Shown here piece by piece: positions 15,463 to 23,171 of a DNA stretch of 64,000 nt (positions within the stretch are counted from its first letter, which is position 1; each line of letters opens with the position of its first letter). A model generated the notes under the pieces. The model saw only the letters and a program-made list of their open reading frames with translations. It did no database searches and was not told the origin of the DNA. Origin of the DNA: Amycolatopsis thailandensis. Its GTDB lineage: Bacteria; Actinomycetota; Actinomycetes; Mycobacteriales; Pseudonocardiaceae. The stretch is taken from positions 24,649 to 88,648 of the forward strand of contig NZ_NMQT01000094.1 of assembly GCF_002234405.1 (NCBI RefSeq), read 5' to 3'. The position numbers and the translations under genes were made by a program.

Positions 15463-16113
15463 ATGCCGACCGATCCACCACTCCCGCACCCGCCGGCGAC
15501 CCGCTACGGCCCGGGGTTCGCCACCCACGGAACTCGTCATCGGAAGCCCAAGAACGGCCTGGTCATCGCCGGTTTCCTGGTCGGACTGGCGGCCCTCGGG
15601 GTCGCCTTCGTCCCGGTCGCCGGGGTGGCAGCCTGGCCGCTCGCCGTGACCGGAGTGATTCTTTCCGTGATCGGTTTGACCAAAATCAAGAAGGGCGAAG
15701 CAGACAAGAAGGGAATGGGGATCGCGGGACTCGCGCTTTCCGTTGCCGGTTTGCTGGCCGCGGGCGGGTTACTGGTCTACACCAACTTCTTTGCTACCGG
15801 CCGGTCGGGACTGCACATCCCGGCGGTCGCGGGGGACAAGCACACCGTCGAGTTCGTCGTCAGCGCGTCCGGCGGCGCGACCGTCCGGTTCGGTTCGCTC
15901 AACGACCAGCGCAGCGAAACGACCCCGGCGAGCACCGACGACTGGCGCGGCACGGCGTCGTTCAACTCGGGCGACTATCTGCTCACCGTCACCGCGGACA
16001 CCCGGAACGCGTCGGTCAGCAACCAGATCTCCTGCACGATCCTGGTCAACGGCCAGAAGGTGGCGGAGAACAAGGGGCAGACCATCGCCTTGTGCACCGC
16101 GAGCACCGGCTGA
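15463..16113 (+). CDS. Membrane protein with MmpS-like C-terminal domain
   Basis: A 216-residue protein. After a Pro-rich start there are three hydrophobic segments (about 33-52, 55-72 and 87-108), with KIKKGEADKKGMGIAGL between the second and third, as in DUF4190-type proteins. The outside-facing C-terminal 95 residues look like the MmpS beta-sandwich: VEFVVSASGGATVRFG, WRGTASFNSGDYLLTVTAD and SCTILVNGQKVAENKGQ. Mycobacterial MmpS proteins assist MmpL lipid exporters, but no MmpL is adjacent, so a transport role is only inferred. ATG 15463 follows a GAAAGGG site. A 21-bp hairpin follows the stop. Confidence 0.7.
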   Translation: MPTDPPLPHPPATRYGPGFATHGTRHRKPKNGLVIAGFLVGLAALGVAFVPVAGVAAWPLAVTGVILSVIGLTKIKKGEADKKGMGIAGLALSVAGLLAAGGLLVYTNFFATGRSGLHIPAVAGDKHTVEFVVSASGGATVRFGSLNDQRSETTPASTDDWRGTASFNSGDYLLTVTADTRNASVSNQISCTILVNGQKVAENKGQTIALCTASTG

Positions 16114-16125
16114 CCCCTCAACGCG

Positions 16126-16181
16126 TTTCGTCCTCTGAATGCGGTAGTTGCGCAGGCAAGTACCGCATTCAGAGGACGAAA
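16126..16181. repeat. TTTCGTCCTCTG-family inverted repeat, copy 1
   Basis: Arms 16126-16146 and 16161-16181 are perfectly complementary (21 bp) around a 14-base loop. The arm begins TTTCGTCCTCTGAATGCGG. It starts 13 bp after the MmpS-like stop. Related copies lie at 26242-26310 and 51545-51607, with a half copy at 26531-26559. Confidence 0.8.
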
Positions 16182-16392
16182 GGCGGCCAGCCGCCTGGCG
16201 GCCGGCCGGTATCGCCCCCACCTCCACCGGCCGGACCGCCACGAGCCGCTCCTGGCGGCCCTTCAGACGGCCCCGAAAGGGCCGCCCGAGCGCCGATCCC
16301 TACCGCATGCCCCTCCCCTAGGGCTCGATCGACACTGAACGGGACCCTACGCGCGTGAACCGCGAGGCCACTAAGAATCCGCTAAGGATCAC

Positions 16393-19182
16393 TCACGGAC
16401 CTTCGCCGAGGTCCGTCAGTTCCGCACGGACCAGCGCGGCGAGCTTCGGATTGGCGTCCGCCAGGATTTTCAACGCGAGCGCGAACTGCTCGCGGGCACC
16501 GTCCACATCCGACCCGGCCCGCAGGATCCTGCCCAGGGTCAGCCGCAGTACGCCTTCCTGGAGGACGAAGCGGCGGCTGATCGTCAGGTCCACGGCCTCC
16601 CAGACGTACCGTTCGGCGGCGGCGAGTTCGCCGATCCGCATGCTCAGTTCGGCCAGGTTGTTCAGCGAGACGACGACGTAGCTTTCGTCGCCGAGGGTCC
16701 GGTCGATCTCCAGGGAGGCGACCTGGTGCCCGATCGCCTCGATGAACCGTCCGGACCGTTTTTCGGCCTCCGCGCAGTTGTTGAGCGCCTGCCCGCAGAG
16801 TTCGAGATCGCCGGTCAGCTCCGTCTCTTCGATCGCCTGCCGCAGCGTCCTGATGGCGTCGTCGTACCGCTCCAGCAGGGTCAGCGCGGAGCCGAGGTGG
16901 ATGTTCGCCGAGACCATCAGCCGGTTGTCGCCGATCGCGCTCGCGAGTTCGAGCGCGCGTTCGGCGTCGGCCAGACAGCCTTGCGGGAGTTCGAAGGTGA
17001 GCGCGATGGCGCAGCGGGAGATCAGCATCCAGCAGCGGCCGAGGACGTCGCCGGACCGCTCGGCGGCCTCCAGTCCGATCTCGACCAGCCGTGTCCAGTC
17101 GTCGAGCAGCGGGTACACCGCGCGATAGGTGTGCGCGACCCGGGCCAGCCGCCAGACGTCCCCGTGACGCCCGTCGGCACGGGCCGCTTCGAGGACCTCC
17201 AGGAGGTTCTCCCATTCCGCGGCGAACCAGTCCTGCGCTTCGGCGAAGGAGCCCATCGGCGGCGTCTGGGCGTCGGTCAGCACGCCGGTGAAGTCGAGGG
17301 GGTCGACGATCCGCAGCATCTTCCGCCGGGCCCGGTCGGCGACGGACTGGTAGTACCGCACGGATCGGGTCAGCACGTCCCGCCGGTCGGTCTCGTCGAG
17401 TTCGTTCTCCGCCAGCTCGCGCAGGAACAGGCGGACGAGGTCGTGCGGGACGAAGGAGTCGCGGCCGGTTTCGGCGAGCAGGTTGTGCGCGGCGAGGACC
17501 CGCAGATGCCGTCGCGCCTCGGCGACCGTGATCCCGCCGATCGCGGCCGTCAGATGCGAACCGGCCGAAACGCACTGCACGACGCCGAGCCGCAGGAACG
17601 TGTCCGCGACCTCGGGCGGCAGGCCGCGGAACGAGACGTCGAACGCCGCGCGGACCCCGTCGTCCGGGCCCTCGACGTCGAGCGCGGCCAGCCTGGTGCG
17701 CTCGTTGCCGAGTTCTTCGACCAGGTCCTGCGCGGACCACTGCGCGCTGGCGGCGAGCCGGGCGCCCGCGATCCGCAGCGCCAGCGGGAGATATCCGCAG
17801 AGCCGGGCGAGCGCGTGGTTGAGGTCGAACCCGGCGGGCCCGGCGAGTTCCTCGATCAGCCGGACGGCGTCGCCGGGCGCGAGCGTGCCGAGGACGCGCA
17901 GTTTGGCCGCGTTGGACACGGCGAGGCCGTCGAGCCGCGACCGGCTGGTCACCAGCGTCATCGACCGTGAGCCGGGCGGCAGCAGCGGCCGGACCTGTTC
18001 GGCGGAGCGGGCGTTGTCGAGGATGACCAGCATCCGGCGGCCGGCGATCATCGAGCGGTAGAGCGCGACGCGTTCGTGGACCTGCTCCGGGACGCCCTCG
18101 GCGGGGACGCCGAGCCCGAGCAGGAACTGGGTGAGCAGTTCGGCGGGCTCCAGCGGCGGGTGGTGCGGGTCGAAACCGCGCAGCGAGGCGAAAAGGATGC
18201 CGTCGGGGAAGCGGCGGACGGCGCGATGCGCCCACCACACCACCAGGCTGCTCTTGCCGATCCCGGCCGTTCCGGTCACCACGCCGACCGCGGTCTCGCC
18301 CGCTTCGGCCCGCTCGGCGAGTCCGTCGAGCCAGGCCAGATCGGCCTCGCGTCCGGCGAGGTTCGGCACGGCGGGCGGCAGCTGCTGGACGGGGTGCGTC
18401 TCGGCCTTCGGTTCCGCGAAGACCTTGACCGGCAGGTCGTCGTTCAAAACGCGTTCGTGCAGCCAGCGCAGGTCCGCGCCGGGTTCGACGCCGAGGGTCC
18501 GCAGGGTCGCGCGGGACACCGTGCGGTAGAGCTCGAGCGCGTCGCCGCGGCGTCCGGCGTGATACAGCGCGCGCATCAGCTGACCGGCGGTGCGCTCGGC
18601 CAGCGGGTTCGCGCGGACCAGCGGGCTGAGCTCGACGATGAGTTCCGCGTGCCTGCCGAGTTCGAGGTCCGCGTCGACCCTGGCGCCGTGGACGGCGAGC
18701 CGCAGGTCCTCCAGTTCGGGGGCGCGCACGGAACCGGGCACCCCGGCCAGCGCGGGCCCCTGCCAGAGCGCGAGGGCCTCGGCGAGCAGCTCGGACGCCT
18801 TCTCCGGGTCTTCGGTCGAGGACTGTTCCAGCAGCGCGCGGGCGCGGTGGACGTCGATCCTCGCCGGTTCGACGGTGAGCTGGTAGCCGGGCGGCGCGGT
18901 GTGGATCCGGGCGCCGCGCGGATGGTCGCCCTGGATGTCGCGGAGTACGCGCCGCAGGTGGGAGACGTTGCCGTGGACGATCGTGCGGGCGGTGGCGGGC
19001 GGGTCGTGACCCCACAGCGCGTCGATGATCTCGTCGAGCGCGACGACCTTGTTGACCTTCAGTGCCAGCAGCGCGAGCAGGCCGCGGACGCCGGGACCGC
19101 CGACGGGGACGGGCCGTTCGCCGTCGAGGAGCCGCACGGGACCGAGGAGCTGGAAACGGGCAGGGGAACCGTTTTCGCCCAT
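16393..19182 (-). CDS. AfsR/SARP-family regulator: DNA-binding, BTAD, NB-ARC, TPR
   Basis: A 929-residue signal-integrating regulator. Residues 1-100 form an OmpR-type winged helix (VALDEIIDALWG, VHGNVSHLRRVLRD). About 105-250 is the bacterial transcriptional activation domain. About 275-560 is an NB-ARC ATPase with P-loop GTAGIGKSS and Walker B RRMLVILDNA. The rest is TPR-like helices. The order matches AfsR of Streptomyces, which activates antibiotic pathways. ATG 19182 lies eight bases after GGAGGAGGGG. No biosynthetic cluster adjoins it in this window; the neighbour is ectoine synthesis. A 616-bp gap separates the two, so joint control is unproven. Confidence 0.88.
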   Translation of the reverse strand: MGENGSPARFQLLGPVRLLDGERPVPVGGPGVRGLLALLALKVNKVVALDEIIDALWGHDPPATARTIVHGNVSHLRRVLRDIQGDHPRGARIHTAPPGYQLTVEPARIDVHRARALLEQSSTEDPEKASELLAEALALWQGPALAGVPGSVRAPELEDLRLAVHGARVDADLELGRHAELIVELSPLVRANPLAERTAGQLMRALYHAGRRGDALELYRTVSRATLRTLGVEPGADLRWLHERVLNDDLPVKVFAEPKAETHPVQQLPPAVPNLAGREADLAWLDGLAERAEAGETAVGVVTGTAGIGKSSLVVWWAHRAVRRFPDGILFASLRGFDPHHPPLEPAELLTQFLLGLGVPAEGVPEQVHERVALYRSMIAGRRMLVILDNARSAEQVRPLLPPGSRSMTLVTSRSRLDGLAVSNAAKLRVLGTLAPGDAVRLIEELAGPAGFDLNHALARLCGYLPLALRIAGARLAASAQWSAQDLVEELGNERTRLAALDVEGPDDGVRAAFDVSFRGLPPEVADTFLRLGVVQCVSAGSHLTAAIGGITVAEARRHLRVLAAHNLLAETGRDSFVPHDLVRLFLRELAENELDETDRRDVLTRSVRYYQSVADRARRKMLRIVDPLDFTGVLTDAQTPPMGSFAEAQDWFAAEWENLLEVLEAARADGRHGDVWRLARVAHTYRAVYPLLDDWTRLVEIGLEAAERSGDVLGRCWMLISRCAIALTFELPQGCLADAERALELASAIGDNRLMVSANIHLGSALTLLERYDDAIRTLRQAIEETELTGDLELCGQALNNCAEAEKRSGRFIEAIGHQVASLEIDRTLGDESYVVVSLNNLAELSMRIGELAAAERYVWEAVDLTISRRFVLQEGVLRLTLGRILRAGSDVDGAREQFALALKILADANPKLAALVRAELTDLGEGP

Positions 19183-19363
19183 GGCAAGCACCCCTCCTCC
19201 GATCTCTCCCCTTACCGGAGTAGCCAACCTACCGCGCGAAGACGCCGCCAACCAGAAAACACGAGGAAAGAGAGACATAGCGGGACACAACCGACCCCGC
19301 GAATTGATCCAGGTCTGGAGCCGGGGTGTCCTCGGTGGTCGTACTGGCACTTCTTGCTCACCG

Positions 19364-19420
19364 AGTCCGTGAAGGCCTCCTTCCCTACCTTCAGGGTGGG
19401 GAAGGAGGCCTTCACGGACT
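19364..19420. repeat. GTGAAGGCCTCCTT-family inverted repeat, copy 1
   Basis: Arms 19365-19389 and 19395-19419 pair over 25 bp with one G-U wobble around a 5-base loop. The inner part includes CCTACC/GGTGGG. A relative lies at 26360-26406. Confidence 0.75.
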
Positions 19421-19542
19421 TGAGCTGAGGCCAACCGCGGCCCAGATCCGCGCAGGTAACCAAATACCGGTCCGCCCACCCGCTGCACACGAAGGCTGGA
19501 GCCGTCGCTTTGGAAGCGCGTCAGCGCGGCGCAATAAAAAGA

Positions 19543-19579
19543 GCTCCGTGCCATCAGTCCCGATCTGATGGCACGGAGC
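19543..19579 (-). terminator. Rho-independent terminator of the ect operon
   Basis: A 15-bp perfect stem (GCTCCGTGCCATCAG and complement) around a 7-base loop. Read on the minus strand it is followed by CTCTTTTTATTG, a true T-tract. It is the best canonical terminator in the window and lies about 220 bp beyond the ectD stop. Confidence 0.85.
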
Positions 19580-19696
19580 CGGGGGATGTCCGATTTGGGC
19601 CGCCTGGGGGCGCGACCCACACCGGACATCGGCGTCCACGTCCGTCCGGGTGGGCTCACCCCGAGCGAAGAACCCGTTCGACCGTCGACAACACCT

Positions 19697-19726
19697 ACGT
19701 GAGCGAGCCCACTGGCCCGCTCACGT
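19697..19726. repeat. Hairpin after ectD
   Basis: ACGTGAGC pairs with GCTCACGT; a further GCC/GGC pairing inside lengthens the stem. It is 72 bp beyond the ectD stop and may protect or end the message ahead of the main terminator. Confidence 0.5.
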
Positions 19727-19798
19727 GGCGACAACGTAACAGGGCGCACACTCGTGGCTACAGGCACCCCTTGATAGCCTTCGCCACCTGCGGTTCGT

Positions 19799-20698
19799 CT
19801 ACCGCGACAGCGGGGTCGAGTCGCGGCCGGCGATGAACGCGGGACGGCGTTCGATGGCCGCGAAGGGCTCCCGCAACGCGTTCTCGACGCTGTTGAACAC
19901 GATGAAGATGTTCGACCGCGGGTACGGCGTGATGTTGTTGGACGAACCGTGCATCACATTCGAATCGAACCAGAGCGCCGAACCGGCCTGTCCGGTGAAT
20001 TGGTCGATTCCGTATTCGGCGGCGAGTTTGGTGATGTCATCCTCGCCGGGAACACCGACCCGCTGCTCTTTCAGCGAGCTCTTGTAGTTGCTCTGCGGGG
20101 TTTCCCCGGCGCATTGGACGAAGGTCCTCTGCGACCCCGGCATCACCATCAGCCCGCCGTTGAACGGGTAGTTGTCGGTGAGCGCGATGGAGCAGCTGAC
20201 CGCTCGCGGCGCGGGCATGCCGTCTTCGGCGTGCCAGGTTTCGAAGTCCGAGTGCCAGTAGAACCCGGTGCCCTTGAAGCCGGGCATGTAGTTCACGCGG
20301 CTCTGGTGGATGTAGACCTCGGAGCCGAGGATCTGCCGGGCCCGGTCGAGGACGCGCGGGTCGCGGACGAGTTCCGCGATCAGCGCGCTGGTCTCGTGGA
20401 CGTCGAAGATGGAGCGGACCTCACCGGTTTTGGCTTCGGTGATGACACGCTCGTCGTCGCGGTGGTCCCCCGACGACATCCGCACGAGTTCCTGCCAGTA
20501 CGTCTGGATCTCGCCAGGCGACAACAACTGGTCGACGACGGTGTAACCACGGGTCTCGTGGTTGGCGAGGGTGGCCGCGTCGAGCGGCCCGTCGCCCTCG
20601 GTGCCCCAGACGGTGGGGTGTGTCCTGGGCAGGTGTTCGGGCTTACCCGTGATGCGGGTCGGGTAACTGTCGTCGACTCGGGTGTCGGTCAGCGTCAA
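19799..20698 (-). CDS. ectD: Ectoine 5-hydroxylase EctD
   Basis: An Fe(II)/2-oxoglutarate dioxygenase of 299 residues that converts ectoine to 5-hydroxyectoine, a stronger heat and desiccation protectant. The iron ligands are His149 and Asp151 in FYWHSDFETWHAEDG and His250 in WFDSNVMHGSS. The surrounding stretch from about 145 to 161 is the EctD signature, and RSNIFIVFNSVEN follows the distal histidine. Length is normal for the family. It is the last gene of ectABCD, 24 bp after ectC, and is followed by hairpins and a terminator. Confidence 0.96.
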   Translation of the reverse strand: MTLTDTRVDDSYPTRITGKPEHLPRTHPTVWGTEGDGPLDAATLANHETRGYTVVDQLLSPGEIQTYWQELVRMSSGDHRDDERVITEAKTGEVRSIFDVHETSALIAELVRDPRVLDRARQILGSEVYIHQSRVNYMPGFKGTGFYWHSDFETWHAEDGMPAPRAVSCSIALTDNYPFNGGLMVMPGSQRTFVQCAGETPQSNYKSSLKEQRVGVPGEDDITKLAAEYGIDQFTGQAGSALWFDSNVMHGSSNNITPYPRSNIFIVFNSVENALREPFAAIERRPAFIAGRDSTPLSR

Positions 20699-20722
20699 AG
20701 CGGTCGCCTCCTCGAGCGATTC

Positions 20723-21112
20723 CTACGGTTCGGTTACGAGCGGGTACACGCCGTTCTCGTCGTGGACCTCACGGCCGGTGACGGGCGGGTTGAACACGCA
20801 GACGCACTTGATCTCGGTCTTGGGCCGGACCTGGTGCTTGTCGTGGTCGTTGAGCAGGTACAACGTGCCCGGCTTCAGCTGGAAGACCTCGCCGGTCGCG
20901 GTGTTCTCGAGCTCTCCCTCACCGGAGGTGATGAAGACCGCTTCGATGTGGTTCGCGTACCAGAAGTCGTTTACCGTCCCGGCGTAGAGCGTGGTCTCGT
21001 GCACCGAGAACCCGACGCCTTCCTTGGCGAGCACGATGCGCTTGCTTCGCCAGTTCGGGGTCTTGATGTCGGCGTCGGTATCGGTGACCTCGTCGAGTGT
21101 TCTGACAAGCAA
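20723..21112 (-). CDS. ectC: L-ectoine synthase EctC
   Basis: A 129-residue cupin that cyclises N-gamma-acetyl-diaminobutyrate to ectoine. Motifs include KRIVLAKEGVGFSVHETTLYAGT, WYANHIEAVFITSGEGEL (metal-site region), GTLYLLNDHDKHQVRP and CVFNPPVTGREVHDENGVYP, all typical of EctC. The start is a TTG at 21112 preceded by AAGGAG; this gives the N-terminus MLVRTLDEV, matching the family, whereas a later ATG would remove the first strand. It lies 44 bp after ectB. The larger open frame around it (to 21760) is antisense overlap with ectB. Confidence 0.95.
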   Translation of the reverse strand: MLVRTLDEVTDTDADIKTPNWRSKRIVLAKEGVGFSVHETTLYAGTVNDFWYANHIEAVFITSGEGELENTATGEVFQLKPGTLYLLNDHDKHQVRPKTEIKCVCVFNPPVTGREVHDENGVYPLVTEP

Positions 21113-21156
21113 CGGAAAACTCCTTCTCGTTCTTGGTTGAGGGCGGCCGGTTCGGG

Positions 21157-22410
21157 TCAGTTGAGGACGGCGGCGACGGCCTCGTCGATGATCGACAGGC
21201 CCTTCGTGAGCTCGTCCTCGGTCAGGGTGAGCGGCGGGAGCACCTTCATGACCTCGCCGTCGGGGCCGGAGGTCTCCATCAGCAGTCCGCGCTCGAAAGC
21301 GGCGGCGCAGACCTTGCCCGCGAGGTCCCCGTTGGGGAACTCGATGCCGCGGGCAAGGCCGCGGCCCTTCGCGAACAGGTTCGCGTCCGGGTACGCCTCG
21401 ACGATGCCCTGGAAGGCGGCGGCGATGCGCTCGCCCTTGGCCTTCGTCGACTTCTCCAGTTCGTCGTCGCTCCAGTAGACGCGCAGCGCCTCGGCCGCGG
21501 TGACGAACGCCGGGCTGATGCCGCGGAAGGTGCCGTTGTGCTCGCCCGGCTCCCAGACGTCGAGGTCGGGGCGGATCAGCGTCAGCGCCATCGGGATGCC
21601 GTAGCCGCCGATGGACTTCGAGAGGCAGACGATGTCGGGCTTGATGCCCGCGTCCTCGAAGCTGAAGAACGGGCCGGTGCGGCCGCAGCCCATCTGGACG
21701 TCGTCGAGGATCAGCAGGATGCCGTGCTTCTTGCACAGGTCGTCCAGCGCCTTGAGCCACTCGATGCGCGCGGCGTTGATGCCGCCCTCGCCCTGGACGC
21801 CCTCGACGATGACGGCGGCGGGCTCGTTCAGGCCGCTGCCGGAGTCTTCGAGCAGCTTCTCGAAGTAAAGGAAGTCCGGAATGGAGCCGTCGAAGTAGTT
21901 GTCGTACGGCATCGGCGTGGCGTGCACCAGCGGGACACCGGCGCCGCCGCGCTTCATCGAGTTGCCGGTCACCGAAAGGGCGCCCAGCGTCATGCCGTGG
22001 AAGGCGTTGGTGAAGTTGATGACCGATTCCTTGCCGGTCACCTTGCGCGCGAGCTTCAGCGCGGCCTCGACCGCGTTCGCGCCACCGGGGCCGGGGAAGA
22101 CGACCTTGTAGTCGAGGTCGCGCGGCTGGAGGATCTTCTCCTTGAACGTCTGGAGGAAGTCTCGCTTGGCCACGGTGAACATGTCGAGCGCGTGCGTGAC
22201 GCCGTCACGGGCGATGTAGTCGATCAGCGCCCGCTTGAGCGCCGGGTTGTTGTGCCCGTAGTTGAGCGCGCCGGCGCCGGCGAAGAAGTCGAGATAGGCC
22301 TTGCCGTCTTCGTCGTACAGGTAGCTCCCCTGAGCCCTGTCGAACACCACGGGCCAGCCGCGGCTGTAACTGCGTACTTCGGATTCGAGTTCCTCGAAAA
22401 TACTCATCAC
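21157..22410 (-). CDS. ectB: Diaminobutyrate-2-oxoglutarate transaminase EctB
   Basis: A 417-residue class III PLP aminotransferase that makes L-2,4-diaminobutyrate from aspartate semialdehyde, the first step of ectoine synthesis. The pyrophosphate-cup region is FPGPGGANAVEAALKLARK, the carboxylate site is LILDDVQMGCGRTG, and the Schiff-base lysine is in LSKSIGGYG. The N-terminal FEELESEVRSYSRGWPVVF is the EctB hallmark. Start is GTG 22410 with ATG in the next codon; GGGAG lies nine bases before the GTG. It is second in the operon, 34 bp after ectA. Confidence 0.96.
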   Translation of the reverse strand: MMSIFEELESEVRSYSRGWPVVFDRAQGSYLYDEDGKAYLDFFAGAGALNYGHNNPALKRALIDYIARDGVTHALDMFTVAKRDFLQTFKEKILQPRDLDYKVVFPGPGGANAVEAALKLARKVTGKESVINFTNAFHGMTLGALSVTGNSMKRGGAGVPLVHATPMPYDNYFDGSIPDFLYFEKLLEDSGSGLNEPAAVIVEGVQGEGGINAARIEWLKALDDLCKKHGILLILDDVQMGCGRTGPFFSFEDAGIKPDIVCLSKSIGGYGIPMALTLIRPDLDVWEPGEHNGTFRGISPAFVTAAEALRVYWSDDELEKSTKAKGERIAAAFQGIVEAYPDANLFAKGRGLARGIEFPNGDLAGKVCAAAFERGLLMETSGPDGEVMKVLPPLTLTEDELTKGLSIIDEAVAAVLN

Positions 22411-22444
22411 GTTTTCTTTCTCCCTGGGATCCCCGGTTTACGTC

Positions 22445-22936
22445 CTAGTTGTTGCCGAGCGGACCGATTCGGTACAGGTCCTCCTGCTCATGCGTTCCTT
22501 CCTCGGCCGGGAAATCCGTCGCGGAGAACAGATCCTGGCGTTCCAAGGTGGCGTCCCAGCGCTTGGCGAACGAGGCGAACAACCGGATCGAAGCCTCGTT
22601 GTCCGGGGTGATCGTCGTTTCCAGGTACCGCACACCTTGTGCGGCGAGCCTGCTGAACAGGTCGTCGAGCAGTGCCCCGGCCAGGCCTTTTCCGCGCTGG
22701 GACGCGTCGACCGCGACCTGCCAGACGAAGCCGGTGTCCTGCTTCCGATACCCGATCACGAAACCGACCGGCTCGCCGTCGACTTTCGCGACGACCGAGG
22801 TGTCTGCGAAATCGTGGCACCACAGCAAATAGGCGTAAGGCGTGTTGAGATCGAGCTTCTTCGAATCGCGGGCGATTCTCCAGAGCGCGGCACCGTCTGC
22901 CTTGGTCGGATTTTCGATCAAGTGCTTTCCGGACAT
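22445..22936 (-). CDS. ectA: Diaminobutyrate acetyltransferase EctA
   Basis: A 163-residue GNAT enzyme that acetylates L-2,4-diaminobutyrate. The acetyl-CoA loop is VDASQRGKGLAGALL and the catalytic-domain strands VAKVDGEPVGFVIGYR and YLETTITPDNEASIRLF fit EctA. ATG 22936 is assumed; a TTG two codons earlier (22942) is possible, and neither has a strong ribosome site. It is the first gene of ectABCD. The 235 bp to the patatin gene's 3' end hold the operon promoter, probably osmotically controlled as in other actinobacteria; I see no clear -35/-10 pair. Confidence 0.94.
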   Translation of the reverse strand: MSGKHLIENPTKADGAALWRIARDSKKLDLNTPYAYLLWCHDFADTSVVAKVDGEPVGFVIGYRKQDTGFVWQVAVDASQRGKGLAGALLDDLFSRLAAQGVRYLETTITPDNEASIRLFASFAKRWDATLERQDLFSATDFPAEEGTHEQEDLYRIGPLGNN

Positions 22937-23171
22937 GTCCAAGAAACGTACCGGAGGATTCGGGCGCGGTCAGATCAGCGCGGCGGCGGCAACGCGGCTA
23001 CCTGCAACAACCCGGAAACACACGTGACAAAGGTAACGGTAACGTTTGAAGCGCAGCACTTGTGGGTAAGGCCGCTTCGTTGCGGTCTCACTGCATGTGA
23101 CGATACCAACCGTTACCACTTCGTCGCACGGTCAGGACGCGATTCGGCGCGCCGAAACCGCGAGGAGGGGC

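Larger units (their letters stand above)
19183..19798. other. Intergenic region between ectD and the AfsR-like gene
   Basis: No convincing gene is found in these 616 bp. From the ectD side (right to left) it holds a hairpin at 19697-19726, an 8-bp inverted repeat at 19585-19630, a clear terminator at 19543-19579 and a long repeat-family hairpin at 19364-19420. The leader and promoter of the AfsR-like gene occupy 19183 to about 19360. Confidence 0.75.

Noticed and set aside
19183..19767. 195-residue N-terminal extension of the AfsR-like protein
   Set aside because: It would run through a terminator and a repeat-family hairpin. ATG 19182 has a strong GGAGGAGGGG site and starts at the normal DNA-binding domain.
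16393..23000. Secondary-metabolite cluster built around the AfsR-like gene and ectABCD
   Set aside because: No polyketide, peptide or other core enzyme lies nearby, and a 616-bp gap with terminators separates the two. Ectoine synthesis stands alone.
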